From an uncultured Bacteroidaceae bacterium (GTDB taxonomy: Bacteria; Bacteroidota; Bacteroidia; Bacteroidales; Bacteroidaceae), in contig CAJOLI010000005.1 of assembly GCA_905235285.1 (NCBI GenBank), positions 1-64,000 on the forward strand: a stretch of 64,000 nt of DNA, written 5' to 3'. Made by a program: the position numbers and the translations under genes. This document shows, in pieces, positions 6,602-15,641 of the stretch. The notes beneath the pieces are model-generated. The model searched no databases. It worked only from the letters and a program-made list of their open reading frames with translations, and was not told the DNA's origin. Positions within the stretch are counted from its first letter, which is position 1. Each line of letters begins with the position of its first letter.

Positions 6602-9343
6602 TTATTTATGTATATAGATGGTACGCCGGCCTGTAATATACAAGCCGGAACGCGTAGGGAAAACACGGCGCCCCTGTAAGTCGTAGACAGCCGAGAGCTT
6701 GGCGGCCTTGGGATTGGAGATGGCATCGATGACACTGCCCTCGGGCGCGCTGAGTTCCAGGCGTGTGAGGTACGATGCCTTGGTAGCTATGCCATTGGCC
6801 CAATAGTCGATGCCGGCAGTGCGCTCGTTGGTGATAGAGAAGGTGTTTGTCTGTCCGGGAAGCAGGTGGCCGCTGACATCCCAAGGCTGGTCGTAGGAAT
6901 CATTGATGTCGAGCTGTGCGCCGTCGGGGCATACGAGCTTGAGGTTCGTCCGGTTGTAGTTGTGGGTCTTATAGGGATGTACGAACACGGCTGTCTGATA
7001 GCGCGGCTCGGCAGGGACGTCGACCTTCCACGTGTCGGGGTGATCGTTGCGGGCGTATGCGCTGCCGGCTCCTGCTGTGGATGTAGCTATGGTGGCTATG
7101 ATGGTCTGTCCGTCGGCCGGATGTTGGAGCGCCGTAGCTTCCACGGCATGATTCGGCATGGCGAATATGCAGCCATTGTCAGTAGCTACGCTTGCAAGCT
7201 TTTCGTCAGCCGTGGGGTCGTAGATAATGAGAGAGCCGTCAACGATGCTCTCGTCAGCCGTCACGGTTACAGATTGTCCTTCAGCTGCTTGTGTAGGGCA
7301 GTTGAGTCCTTCGGGGACACTGATTTCGTAGGTTTGGAAGTCGGCTTGAAATGTCAAGGTGCTAAGTTTGGCTTCGGCGTTCTCACCTTGTATGAGGATT
7401 TTCACTACATGTACGCCTGCCTCGAGCTTCTGCACATTCCAGCTGCTCTCGGCATATGCGCCATGCGTGTCTTCGCTGAAGATGTCGTCGCGCTCCTCAT
7501 TATCAATGAATAAAGTAATCATAGGGGAGTCTTCACCCGTAAGGTAACGAAGGGTGAAAGTGTAGTCGCCGGTTTTGGGTACACTGATGGTGTATGTCAG
7601 CCACTCCATATTTCTGAGAACTGCGACCCAGTTGCCGTCGCCCTCCTCAACAAGCACGGTGCCGTCTGGGCGATAGTCAGAGACGGTGGTGTTTCTTGTC
7701 TGGTAGGTACGTCCGTTGCCGTCGGCTGCAAAATAGTCGTAGTCGGCACAGCGAAGCGCCTCGAAAGGTTGATGTATGCCCATCACACGACGACCGCTTT
7801 GATAGCTGACGGGGTCGCCTACCATATACTCTTCACGGTGCTTGCTCAGGGTGCCCCAACCGCACCACTCATAGTAGTGGCCGCTGTCTTTGCCCCAGTT
7901 CTCGGTCTTGAACTTGGCTATCATGTAGTCGCGGAAGCGCTTCAGCCACGGCATCTCAGTGAGAGGCATCCCCATGCGCACGTTGTAGTGGGCGAGGGCC
8001 ATCTCTCGGCAGCCGCTGGAGCCGAGGCCGTCGCCGGCGTCGGCTGTAGTGAGATCCTTGTAGAAAACGCGCCCGCAGCGGTCCCACGTCTGATAGAAGG
8101 TGTCGGGGCTCTCAGGCTCGACATTTGTCGAGAGGTCAGCCATTGTCGGATCCCAGTTGGCAAAGTTAGGATGTGACGAGGGGGCGCGCACGCTCCAGGC
8201 CGAGGGCGTCCATTGTCCGCTCCAATCCTTGTCTTTCATGTATTTGGAATAATCACTGATGGCTGTAGTGTTAACCCTAAAGCTATACTCGATACCTTTA
8301 AGGATGCGGTTGTCTAATGCGCCATAAAGGTCTTCGCCCTGATTCCAGCATTGTTCGGCTATGCTAGTGTACATCATCACGCCACAGAGTGTATGGGCTT
8401 GGTCGCGGCACGATTCCTGACACTGCCCGTTCTTGAAGATGTAGTACTGCAGCTGCTCGCTGTAGCCGTAGTTGCGCACGTATGAAGGGTCGCTCTCCTT
8501 GACGACGGTTGATGTGGGCCAGGAATACATGTAGGCTGTATTCTCAATGCTGCCGAAAGGCTTGTAGCCATAGCCCGGTCCTGGCTTGTAGTCGATGTCA
8601 TCGTAGTTCTCGAAGTGCTGCCACTGGTTGCCGCTCAAGTACTGATAGGCGCGGTCGAAGATGGTGTCGTTGTCGAGGTAGACGCCCATAGCGAGGAGCG
8701 CACGTGCAGCAAACATTCCTTGGTTGCCGAAGCGGCCGGAATCGAAGTTGTAGCAGTTCCAGTAGAAGGTGATGCCGTTGTTGTCGTCAGTCATCGAGGC
8801 GTATTTCACGTACAGGTCTTCCTTCGTTGTGAAGTAAGGGTAGGTGAGCATGTCCTTGAAGCGCTGCTGATCGGAGGCAGCCCACCCTGTATAGTCGCGC
8901 ATTAGTTCGGCGGCTTCAATCAGGAGGTTAACCTTGCCATTATCGAGCGGCCCTGTCCCACGCGCGCTTGTGTTTGTATAATAACTGTTGGCATTAAGAA
9001 TCTGCACAGCCTTGTCGGCATATTTCGTATCACCCGTGAGCACATACAAGAGGGCAAGGTCGTGTGCTCGACGCCCGTCGATGCCGACGGTGCCGTTGAA
9101 CTGGCCCTCCTTAATCTGTGTCCCACGCTGCGACACAGAGACGGTGGGACTACTGTAAGAGCTGTTCTTAAGTGCCGTGAAAGCACTATAGTAAGGCTCC
9201 TGCTTCGCTGCTATAAGGGAGCGCATGCGGTCGATATCAGCCTGGGTGTATGATATGCCAGGGTGCACGAAGGTGCGTCCGGCAAAGGCAAACTGGACAC
9301 ACAGTAATGTCGTTGCGACAAATATCAAAATTTTTTTATTCAT
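6602..9343 (-). CDS. alginate-lyase-family polysaccharide lyase with CBM6-like domain and type IX-like tail
   Basis: 913 residues. Residues 1-21 form a signal peptide (FVATTLLCVQFAFA). RTFVHPGISYTQADIDRMRS opens an (alpha/alpha)n toroid of the alginate lyase-like type, about residues 22-480. Family-like motifs include NFDSGRFGNQG and GQCQESCRDQAHT followed by WNQGEDLYG. About 600-690 looks like a CBM6/35-type beta-sandwich (GDYTFTLRYLTGEDSPMITL ... GVHVVKILIQGE). The end (YDLQGRRVFPTRSGLYITGRRTIYIHK region) is a type IX-like sorting tail. It probably cleaves a uronic-acid polymer outside the cell; the substrate cannot be read from sequence. It is cotranscribed in direction with, and just upstream of, the discoidin-like gene (about 50 bp gap). 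Confidence 0.78.
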   Translation of the reverse strand: MNKKILIFVATTLLCVQFAFAGRTFVHPGISYTQADIDRMRSLIAAKQEPYYSAFTALKNSSYSSPTVSVSQRGTQIKEGQFNGTVGIDGRRAHDLALLYVLTGDTKYADKAVQILNANSYYTNTSARGTGPLDNGKVNLLIEAAELMRDYTGWAASDQQRFKDMLTYPYFTTKEDLYVKYASMTDDNNGITFYWNCYNFDSGRFGNQGMFAARALLAMGVYLDNDTIFDRAYQYLSGNQWQHFENYDDIDYKPGPGYGYKPFGSIENTAYMYSWPTSTVVKESDPSYVRNYGYSEQLQYYIFKNGQCQESCRDQAHTLCGVMMYTSIAEQCWNQGEDLYGALDNRILKGIEYSFRVNTTAISDYSKYMKDKDWSGQWTPSAWSVRAPSSHPNFANWDPTMADLSTNVEPESPDTFYQTWDRCGRVFYKDLTTADAGDGLGSSGCREMALAHYNVRMGMPLTEMPWLKRFRDYMIAKFKTENWGKDSGHYYEWCGWGTLSKHREEYMVGDPVSYQSGRRVMGIHQPFEALRCADYDYFAADGNGRTYQTRNTTVSDYRPDGTVLVEEGDGNWVAVLRNMEWLTYTISVPKTGDYTFTLRYLTGEDSPMITLFIDNEERDDIFSEDTHGAYAESSWNVQKLEAGVHVVKILIQGENAEAKLSTLTFQADFQTYEISVPEGLNCPTQAAEGQSVTVTADESIVDGSLIIYDPTADEKLASVATDNGCIFAMPNHAVEATALQHPADGQTIIATIATSTAGAGSAYARNDHPDTWKVDVPAEPRYQTAVFVHPYKTHNYNRTNLKLVCPDGAQLDINDSYDQPWDVSGHLLPGQTNTFSITNERTAGIDYWANGIATKASYLTRLELSAPEGSVIDAISNPKAAKLSAVYDLQGRRVFPTRSGLYITGRRTIYIHK

Positions 9344-9359
9344 CTTCGTGTTTCTGTTT

Positions 9360-9470
9360 TTACTCTGTTACGCAGTTGAATTTCATTCGACCGTTTCTCG
9401 CCATGGCAAAGCCCAAGCAAGCTTGGCTCTGCTCATCTGGCTTAATGAAAACGTTCTTTATGTTGTCTCG
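9360..9470 (-). repeat. relic segment shared with the start of the sigma-factor gene
   Basis: 9431-9456 matches 12290-12315 at 24 of 26 positions (GCTCATCTGGCTTAATGAAA+ACGTTC). On the minus strand it reads NVFIKPDEQSQACLGFAMA and continues in frame to a TAA at 9360-9362, without an ATG. The copy at 12317 supplies the initiator region MNVFVKPNEPS of the ECF sigma factor. It looks like a dispersed repeat or a gene-start remnant. It also contains AGCCAAGCTTGCTTGGGCT, an imperfect hairpin. Confidence 0.55.
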
Positions 9471-9478
9471 CTGTAGTC

Positions 9479-9679
9479 TTATTCCCAGGTGTCGCCCCAG
9501 TCTTGACCAGAGAAACTGGACTTGCCCCAGATATCTCCATGGTCGCGCTTCGTCAGTCCGGAAGCGCCATCATCGGCATAATCGTCATAGACATCAGAAC
9601 CTATTGGAGAATTGGCCAGCATCTGATGGAGATGGATGTCAAATTCACTCGTTTCAGGGGTTATATATATCTTTTTCAT
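9479..9679 (-). CDS. small 66-residue conserved-type peptide
   Basis: The peptide starts MKKIYITPETSEFDIHLHQM, then LANSPIGSDVYDDYADDG, and ends in an acidic, Trp-containing tail (GDIWG, DWGDTWE). From memory, many Bacteroidota genomes carry short proteins beginning MKKxYxxPExxxxxxxxxxMLAxS; their role is unknown to me. There is no signal peptide or membrane segment. It lies 36 bp downstream of the beta-helix gene and upstream of the lyase gene, all in the same direction, so it is likely cotranscribed. The M-L-A-x-S leader-like centre followed by a D/G-rich tail is reminiscent of a precursor peptide, but no modifying enzymes are nearby. Confidence 0.65.
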   Translation of the reverse strand: MKKIYITPETSEFDIHLHQMLANSPIGSDVYDDYADDGASGLTKRDHGDIWGKSSFSGQDWGDTWE

Positions 9680-9714
9680 ATTCTTAAAAAATTATATTAA
9701 CTGACCTTGTTTCC

Positions 9715-11697
9715 TTATTTAACTAACACTTTCTTGCCGTTGATGATATATAAGCCCTTCTGTGTTCTGTTCACGCGCTGGCCGGCAAGGTTGTAGATTT
9801 TTTCGTTAAGGTTAACGTTACGGTTAACGTCCCCAATGCCGTCAGCTCCGCCGAAGTCAATCATCAGAGCCTTGACGCCGGATCCGTAGGCTGTGAGATA
9901 GGCGCGGTTGGCACCTACTGTGTTGTTGTTAGCCTTGTAGAATCCGATGGGCTTATCATCGCTGGCAAACAGTATATACGACTCTTCCGGCACGCTGGTT
10001 GTCTCGTAAACACCGGTCAGGGCACCAAAGGTATGTGTGCCGCTGCCTGCCGTGGCTTCATCTACAATAGTTGTGTTGACAAACCAATATTTATTGTCTG
10101 CTTCTGCATTAACGAGCACGGGGGTGTTGGCGGGCAGGGTGCTGTTAACCTGGGCAGCGGTGGCGCTTTCTGCGCCAGCGGTGTAACTGAGTGTATAGAG
10201 GCTCACTCCTTCAGGAATCTTGCACTCAAAAGGAAGGATGAGCGTCGAGGCGCCGTACTTATTCATTGTAAGAGTATAGGCTTCAGTAAGGATGTGGTCG
10301 GCATTACTTGGCTTAAAAGCAAGTCCGAAGTTGTCGTTCACGACCTTGAACCAAGAAGTCCTATCTTGATAATTACCGCCCATACTGAGTACTACAGCAT
10401 TCAGGGCTGCATTCTTCCTGTAGATTGTGATAGGTGCTGCCGGCTCAGACATATCGCCTATGCGCAGGAATTGTTCTGCAAAGAAATCATTTCCGATGCA
10501 ATTGACAAATAAGATGTTTTGTTGGACAGAAACGTTGGTTGTACCAACGAATATAATACCTGAATCATCATTCTGGGTTGATGCCGTGCACCCCTCAAAG
10601 ACGCAGTTCTTCAGATAAAGTGTTCCGCCTCCTTTGTTGTTAATGATGCCTCCTTGTCCGCTGCTATTTGTTGCTTTAGAGCTGATGCAATTCGTGAACT
10701 TAATGTTGTTGAGCGTAGTAGTGCTGTTTCCACTCACTTCCAAGTGATTGGCATTGTTGGTGATATTGTTGCCATCAATTGTAATCTGATAGTCTTCTGA
10801 ACCGATAGTGAGCTTGCCACTACCGTTGTTGTTCAATATCCAAATGCTGCTATTCAATGAACTTGAGATCTTTACATCCTTAACAGCAGTCACAATGATG
10901 TTCTTTGCACCTGTATTGCAACGGCTCGTAATGGTGATATCATCAAACAAGGTAATTGTTCCGGACGACGTAATGGCGTCGAAAGCTTCATTGAGTGTTC
11001 CGCAATAAGTATTTGAAGTGACACCGTCAATTTCTTGCTGTACTAAGGCTGTAGGGTAAGTCGCGGAAATATATGGGCGGCAAGTTTCGGTGGCGTGCCC
11101 GCTACTGTAGTACTTACGTTGAGTATCTGATTTGAGATCTTGAGTGCGATTTGTAATAAGCAGAGAGAACGTATTGTCAGTAGCAGCCTCTTTAAGTCTG
11201 GTTAAAGCGTCTCCTTGAATCACAAAATGGCAGTATTGCACGTCATCTACAGTCTCCCTGTTTTGACCACAGGTATTCATGAGGTAATCGGTGCTGGCAT
11301 CGCCTTCGGTGGCGTGAGGTGCGATACCCACGATTTCCGTAACTTTGCCTGTCAACTCTTCAGCAGAAGAAATTTCTGTCCAAGCATTGTCGGAAAAGAC
11401 CCAAAGAGCAATGGCATCCGTGCCTTTATCTTTTGGACCTGCAATGTTTAATGTAAGACTGGTTGCAGCGTCGAGATTTGTTATGGTATACTTCTGCAAA
11501 GCATAAAAGCCAGCCCAATATTTCATTTCAAATTCATAATTGGTTTCAGATGCAGACTTAGGGAAGCCTGACACCCAACTGGTGTTATCGTTGCTAGTAC
11601 GAAAAAGCTTTTCTGCCACCGGCGAGAAATCTTCTGCCCAGATTGGCAGTGCTGCAATGAGCAGTACAAAACTCAGAAATGTTTGTCTTGTGTTCAT
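9715..11697 (-). CDS. exported right-handed beta-helix-like protein with type IX-like tail
   Basis: 660 residues with a signal peptide at 1-21 (LLIAALPIWA). Residues about 25-215 form a beta-rich N-terminal domain (GPKDKGTDAIALWVFSDNAW). From about 225 to 420, the Asn/Thr/Ile-rich repeats ITLFDDITITSRCNTGAKN, TTTLNNIKFTNCISS and GTLYLKNCVFEGCTAS look like rungs of a parallel beta-helix of the pectate-lyase-like or adhesin kind. The C terminus (YNLAGQRVNRTQKGLYIING) is the sorting tail. No catalytic residues were recognised, so it may bind rather than cleave. The gene starts 38 bp downstream of the sigma-factor gene and probably shares its operon. Confidence 0.72.
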   Translation of the reverse strand: MNTRQTFLSFVLLIAALPIWAEDFSPVAEKLFRTSNDNTSWVSGFPKSASETNYEFEMKYWAGFYALQKYTITNLDAATSLTLNIAGPKDKGTDAIALWVFSDNAWTEISSAEELTGKVTEIVGIAPHATEGDASTDYLMNTCGQNRETVDDVQYCHFVIQGDALTRLKEAATDNTFSLLITNRTQDLKSDTQRKYYSSGHATETCRPYISATYPTALVQQEIDGVTSNTYCGTLNEAFDAITSSGTITLFDDITITSRCNTGAKNIIVTAVKDVKISSSLNSSIWILNNNGSGKLTIGSEDYQITIDGNNITNNANHLEVSGNSTTTLNNIKFTNCISSKATNSSGQGGIINNKGGGTLYLKNCVFEGCTASTQNDDSGIIFVGTTNVSVQQNILFVNCIGNDFFAEQFLRIGDMSEPAAPITIYRKNAALNAVVLSMGGNYQDRTSWFKVVNDNFGLAFKPSNADHILTEAYTLTMNKYGASTLILPFECKIPEGVSLYTLSYTAGAESATAAQVNSTLPANTPVLVNAEADNKYWFVNTTIVDEATAGSGTHTFGALTGVYETTSVPEESYILFASDDKPIGFYKANNNTVGANRAYLTAYGSGVKALMIDFGGADGIGDVNRNVNLNEKIYNLAGQRVNRTQKGLYIINGKKVLVK

Positions 11698-11735
11698 AAT
11701 TTATAATTTTTATAAAATGTCCTTATATATAGTTG

Positions 11736-12317
11736 TTATGCACCTATGCACTTACGTATATATTCGCGCATCTCTCGTCGGCCGATGGCGAGGTGGTTTT
11801 CTACGGTGCGGACTGAGAGAGAGAGTTCTTTGGCTACTTCAGGTATCTTCTTCTCTTCAAATCGCACCATATTATATATTTTTCGGCGCTGCGGCGGCAA
11901 CAATTGCATGCGAGCTTGTTCGTGGCGTGCGATGTCGGCTGCCGAGACGAGGCTTTCGACGTTGATGGTGGTGGCTTTATTCTCCAGCATCGTTGCGTCA
12001 ATAGGATGTTGTTGCGCACAACGGCAGTAGTATCGGCGCAAGTAATCTATCACTAAGTTCCGGGCTATGGTGTAAAGCATATTGCGAGCTGTCTGCATAC
12101 GAACCATCTGACCGCATTCCATCAAATGCAGAAATACGTCTTGTGTAAGATCCTCGGCAACGTCGGCATTCCTCAATTTGCAAGTGATGTAGCACTTAAT
12201 GCTCTGATGATACTCGCAATAGCACTTACCGATGATGTCATAGGCTGACAGCCTCTCCTCTAACCCCTCCCCTGAAGGGAAGGGGGACGGCTCATTTGGC
12301 TTAACGAAAACGTTCAT
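11736..12317 (-). CDS. ECF-type RNA polymerase sigma-70 factor
   Basis: 193 residues from the chosen start. Region 2 includes YCEYHQSIKCYITCKL and NADVAEDLTQDVFLHLM. Region 4 has LPPQRRKIYNMVRFEEKKIPEVAKELSLSVRTVENHL. The frame is open to 12404, but ATG 12317 (MNVFVKPNEPS) is preferred because a promoter-like TATCTTTG lies at 12347-12354, upstream of it. The N-terminal 25 codons come from repeats: a segment shared with 9431-9456 and a CCCCTCCCCTGAAGGGAAGG hairpin repeat (read as PSPFPSGEGLEE). No anti-sigma gene is adjacent. It probably directs transcription of the surface-protein genes just downstream (inference from position). Confidence 0.88.
   Translation of the reverse strand: MNVFVKPNEPSPFPSGEGLEERLSAYDIIGKCYCEYHQSIKCYITCKLRNADVAEDLTQDVFLHLMECGQMVRMQTARNMLYTIARNLVIDYLRRYYCRCAQQHPIDATMLENKATTINVESLVSAADIARHEQARMQLLPPQRRKIYNMVRFEEKKIPEVAKELSLSVRTVENHLAIGRREMREYIRKCIGA
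12251..12286. repeat. dispersed G/C hairpin repeat inside the sigma-factor gene
   Basis: The plus strand has CCTCTAACCCCTCCCCTGAA followed by GGGAAGGGGGA. The same family occurs in the intergenic region at about 33126-33215 (GCGCCTCCCCTGAAGGGAAG). Here it is translated as part of the sigma-factor N terminus. This type of CCTCCCCT/AGGGGAGG hairpin is a common intergenic repeat in Bacteroidota (family knowledge, from memory). Confidence 0.65.
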
Positions 12318-12346
12318 AAGGCAATGATTTTTGACTTTCACAACAG

Positions 12347-12380
12347 CAAAGATAAAAGCCAAACAAATAAAAATAACAAA
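12347..12380 (-). promoter_or_regulatory. putative promoter of the ECF sigma gene
   Basis: On the minus strand TATCTTTG (12347-12354) matches the -7 consensus TAnnTTTG. TTTG at 12377-12380 is a fair -33 match with 22 nt between, slightly longer than typical. It lies 30 nt upstream of ATG 12317 and inside the longer possible reading frame, which supports the shorter start. Confidence 0.5.
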
Positions 12381-12493
12381 ATAAAATGCGTTAAAGTGTC
12401 GCAATCAATTTAATGGTACAGGCTCAAATCTTTAAGTCTGTAAACCAATCCATTAATAAAATGAGACTCGAAGAGTAAAAGAGACACAAAGGG

Positions 12494-15349
12494 CTACTTC
12501 TGTAGGCCCTGAACGTACTCATTGGGCGTCACGCCTGTCACCTTCTTGAAGTTGCGGAAGAAGGCAGCACGCGACGAGAAACCACACTGCTCGCCCAGTG
12601 CAGACAGGGTGTAGAGGTTGAGGTCGACATGAGTCACGAGGTCTTTGAATTCTTCAACGCGGAATTCGTTGACATAATCGTAGTAGCTCACGTTCAGGTA
12701 CTGGCTCAGCAGGAAGCTCATCATGTACGGCGTAGTGCCTACGGCCTCGGCCAAGTCGGCAATCTTGAGGTCGGGGTTCTTGTAGAGTTTCTGCTCCCGC
12801 ATCTGCGCGGCCAAAGTCTCGGCCAGCTGTATGCAGTCTGCCTCGGAGATGTTTACGTTACGATATTTGTCCTTATCGCCAGGCTTGAAAACAGAGGCCA
12901 TTTCATCGTCTCCTGCCAGATCACTGTCTCTAACATGTGATTCGGTTTTGGCCGTTTCTTCAGTGTCGGCATGATGCTTGCTACCACGAAGCTCTCTCTT
13001 GACTATGTCTAAGAGCCGCTTGATGAACCTCTTATTAATGTACAGCCAGACAAACAAGGCTATGATGAAAAGTAGGAAAAGAAAGGCTAAGCAGAGTTCA
13101 GCAATGTCGGACTTGGACATCGGAACATGAATCTTGAACTCACATTCGTAGCCAGGGTATGCGCTGTTGCGGACCCTGAACGTCCAGCGTCCCCATCGAA
13201 GGGCGCGATACGTGACCTCCGAGGTGCCTGAAAGCTGGTGCCATTCTTTGTCCACGCCGTCGAGTTTATACTCATAGCACATTGCTTTCTCGCTGGTAAA
13301 GCTCAGTTCTGAGAGCAGGAACGTGATGTTGAGCGGCTTAGATGACAGGGAAATGCGCTTTTCCTTAAAGAGGTCCGCCAAAGCTACTGGCAGCTTTTTG
13401 CCGTCAATCAAGAGTCCAGTGATGTACCGCGATGTGTTGGCCAAGTCGGCTGTGTCGTTTTTCACGTCGATATAGAGCAGTCCTGCCTCACTGCCCAGCC
13501 ACAGTCGTCGGTTCTCGTCAACGACGGGTTGGCAGAAAGTGAAAGCCATACTATTGAGGCCGTCGGCAAAGTCGTAGGCCTGCACCGTGTTGCCGAAAGA
13601 GTATAGCCCATGTTGCGTTCCTACCCATAGTTTTCCCTCCGGATGCTCATAAACAAACATGGCGTCGGAAATATCCGAGGGCATCTCATGAGAGAAGTCA
13701 ACAGGTTGCAGGGAGAGTGTCCAAGCAGAGAGGTTGCCTTGATCAGGCACAAAGATAAGTCGATGCTGGGAATCTTCGAAAACGTCGCGTATCTTTTGCT
13801 TGTTGATGAATCCGTCACGGAAGATGTCGGTGCGCAGTGAATTGCTCAGTTCGTCGTAGACGCATAAACCACTTTCAGTACAAACCCATCCTCGGTGCGA
13901 GCTGTCGAAGAATACCTCATAGACATTGCCCTGTGGCAAAACGGAATTCTTGCTGTTGAAATGGTTCAGCCACTGGCCGCCCTGTCCAAATTGATATAAG
14001 CCTCCTCCAGTACCGACCCACAGAGTGCTGTCTGGTGCGAGAGTGATGCAGAATATCTCGCGCTCAGAAAGAGCCTCCTTGCCAACTGGCGCAAAGGGCT
14101 CCAGCAATAAGCTGGTGGGGTCGAAGACGTACATGCCTCCGCCATAAGTCCCTACGTAAAAAAGGCCGTCGAGGTAGCATAGTGAAAAGACAATCTGACA
14201 ATTGAGCATCTTAGGTCCCATGGGATAGGTAAGACCACGGTCAGTATCGATGAAGCACAGTCCACCGCGATAGCCTATTAAGTACTGATTTCCGTGCTTG
14301 GCGAAAGCACGCACGGCGAGCGATTTTGTGTCAAAACCAGGTACGTCAAAAGTGCTGATGAACGAACTCTGATAGAGTGAATAGTCGAGCCCACTCTGGT
14401 ATGAGCCAACCCATAGTTGCCCTCGGCTGTCGCACATCACGGAATAAACCGAGTTACTCGAAATGTCGGAAGCTCCCGAGCCTTGGCTGAACTGTTGGAT
14501 GATTCGGTCGTCCTTGGTGTCAAGTTTATAGACCCCATTACCGTCTGTGCCTACGAAGAGATTCCCTTCGGCGTCGGCGCACAGGTCATAGACTATGGGG
14601 CAGTCGAGACTGATGTACCTGTGGATAGCGTTTTGTGAGCTGCCTAGATAGAAAAGACCGGAATCTAAACTGCCAAGGAAAATGCGCTTGCCAGCCTTGG
14701 CCATATGACGGAAACCTTGCTTGCTGTTTACGTCGACGTAGTGATGCAACCATTTGCCTGAGGCCTGCTTCCAAGAGTGTAGTCCCTCTTCTGTAGCAGC
14801 CCACAACACGCCGTCTGTTCCGAGCATCAGGTCATTGACGATGTTCTCTGCAGAGAGTTCATTAGGGTTTATCAGCAAGCGTACAATCTCGCTTGTGCGT
14901 AGGTTTATATCATAGACGCCACCCTCAGTGCCCACATAGAGATGGCGGGACGAGCCGTCCAACGCAAGAGCGTTAACGGGATGTGCTATCTCGGTTTTCC
15001 ATACCTGTACGAAAGTTGTGTCGTTTGGTAACAACCTCCAAAGTCCGTCGCCATTGCCTGCCCACACAGTCAAGTCTGGTGCGCTCACAATGTCCTGGAT
15101 TCGTTTGTTACGGCTCTTGGCGCCTGGCAGTTGATATTCAAAGCAGTGTACGCCGTCGTAACGAACTACGTTAGACGCCGTGCCTATCCATACCTGCCCT
15201 ATGCCATCTTGATGTATTACGTTTACGAGGTGGTCTGTCAGCCCATTCTCTTCTGACAGATTGTGGAATATGAATGAGCGCGCGCTTGTCGCTTGTACTA
15301 CAAAGAAAGCGGCAAATAGGAGTATCAAATTCTTACGGTGCTCATTCAT
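12494..15349 (-). CDS. membrane-bound sensor-regulator: beta-propeller, Y_Y_Y, TM, AraC-type HTH
   Basis: 951 residues from ATG 15349 (MNEHRKNLILLFAAFFVVQA, signal peptide or anchor). About residues 25-640 hold many regulator-propeller repeats (GQVWIGTASNVVRYDG, LWVGTGGGLYQFG, LWLGSEAGLLYID), followed by a Y_Y_Y-like domain (FTSEKAMCYEYKLDGVDKEW). One TM helix (ELCLAFLFLLFIIALFVWLY) lies near 740-760. After a charged linker the C terminus is an AraC/XylS double HTH (LKIADLAEAVGTTPYMM ... LGEQCGFSSRAAFFRNFKK). There is no histidine kinase, HATPase or receiver domain, unlike full hybrid two-component systems. It is divergent from the PUL, so it is the probable PUL activator, sensing a glycan fragment in the periplasm. 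Confidence 0.88.
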   Translation of the reverse strand: MNEHRKNLILLFAAFFVVQATSARSFIFHNLSEENGLTDHLVNVIHQDGIGQVWIGTASNVVRYDGVHCFEYQLPGAKSRNKRIQDIVSAPDLTVWAGNGDGLWRLLPNDTTFVQVWKTEIAHPVNALALDGSSRHLYVGTEGGVYDINLRTSEIVRLLINPNELSAENIVNDLMLGTDGVLWAATEEGLHSWKQASGKWLHHYVDVNSKQGFRHMAKAGKRIFLGSLDSGLFYLGSSQNAIHRYISLDCPIVYDLCADAEGNLFVGTDGNGVYKLDTKDDRIIQQFSQGSGASDISSNSVYSVMCDSRGQLWVGSYQSGLDYSLYQSSFISTFDVPGFDTKSLAVRAFAKHGNQYLIGYRGGLCFIDTDRGLTYPMGPKMLNCQIVFSLCYLDGLFYVGTYGGGMYVFDPTSLLLEPFAPVGKEALSEREIFCITLAPDSTLWVGTGGGLYQFGQGGQWLNHFNSKNSVLPQGNVYEVFFDSSHRGWVCTESGLCVYDELSNSLRTDIFRDGFINKQKIRDVFEDSQHRLIFVPDQGNLSAWTLSLQPVDFSHEMPSDISDAMFVYEHPEGKLWVGTQHGLYSFGNTVQAYDFADGLNSMAFTFCQPVVDENRRLWLGSEAGLLYIDVKNDTADLANTSRYITGLLIDGKKLPVALADLFKEKRISLSSKPLNITFLLSELSFTSEKAMCYEYKLDGVDKEWHQLSGTSEVTYRALRWGRWTFRVRNSAYPGYECEFKIHVPMSKSDIAELCLAFLFLLFIIALFVWLYINKRFIKRLLDIVKRELRGSKHHADTEETAKTESHVRDSDLAGDDEMASVFKPGDKDKYRNVNISEADCIQLAETLAAQMREQKLYKNPDLKIADLAEAVGTTPYMMSFLLSQYLNVSYYDYVNEFRVEEFKDLVTHVDLNLYTLSALGEQCGFSSRAAFFRNFKKVTGVTPNEYVQGLQK

Positions 15350-15378
15350 AGGGCGTAACAAAAGGTGTTTAGCTTTTG

Positions 15379-15386
15379 CAAAGTTA
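15379..15386 (-). promoter_or_regulatory. putative -7 box for the propeller/AraC regulator
   Basis: TAACTTTG on the minus strand matches TAnnTTTG and lies 30 nt upstream of ATG 15349. No good TTTG -33 match is visible in the AT-rich sequence upstream. Confidence 0.45.
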
Positions 15387-15641
15387 TTAATTAATTCTAT
15401 TCTAATGAAAAAATACTTGGGATTTAATATTAATTAACACTCGCATTACGTGATGCATTGATGAGTTGAGGAATTAGGATTGGGATGCGCTGGGGAAAAC
15501 CCTGCGCCGCAGCCCGAGTAGTGAAAAGAAGAGGGATGTGTGGGGGTTGTAATGATTTTTTTAGTTTCTCATTAGGTGTGTACTGTGGTAAATGCGTAGT
15601 ATAAAGAAAAAAGAGACTTTAAAAACACACCATAAACTGCA
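15387..15641. other. divergent intergenic region of the PUL
   Basis: This AT-rich region lies between the regulator gene and the first PUL gene. It contains a dispersed 47-bp repeat (15482-15528, starting GGGATGCGCTGGGGAAAACC) that also occurs at 35535-35580. I see no clear plus-strand TAnnTTTG box. Binding sites for the AraC-type regulator would be expected here but cannot be identified from one locus. Confidence 0.4.
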
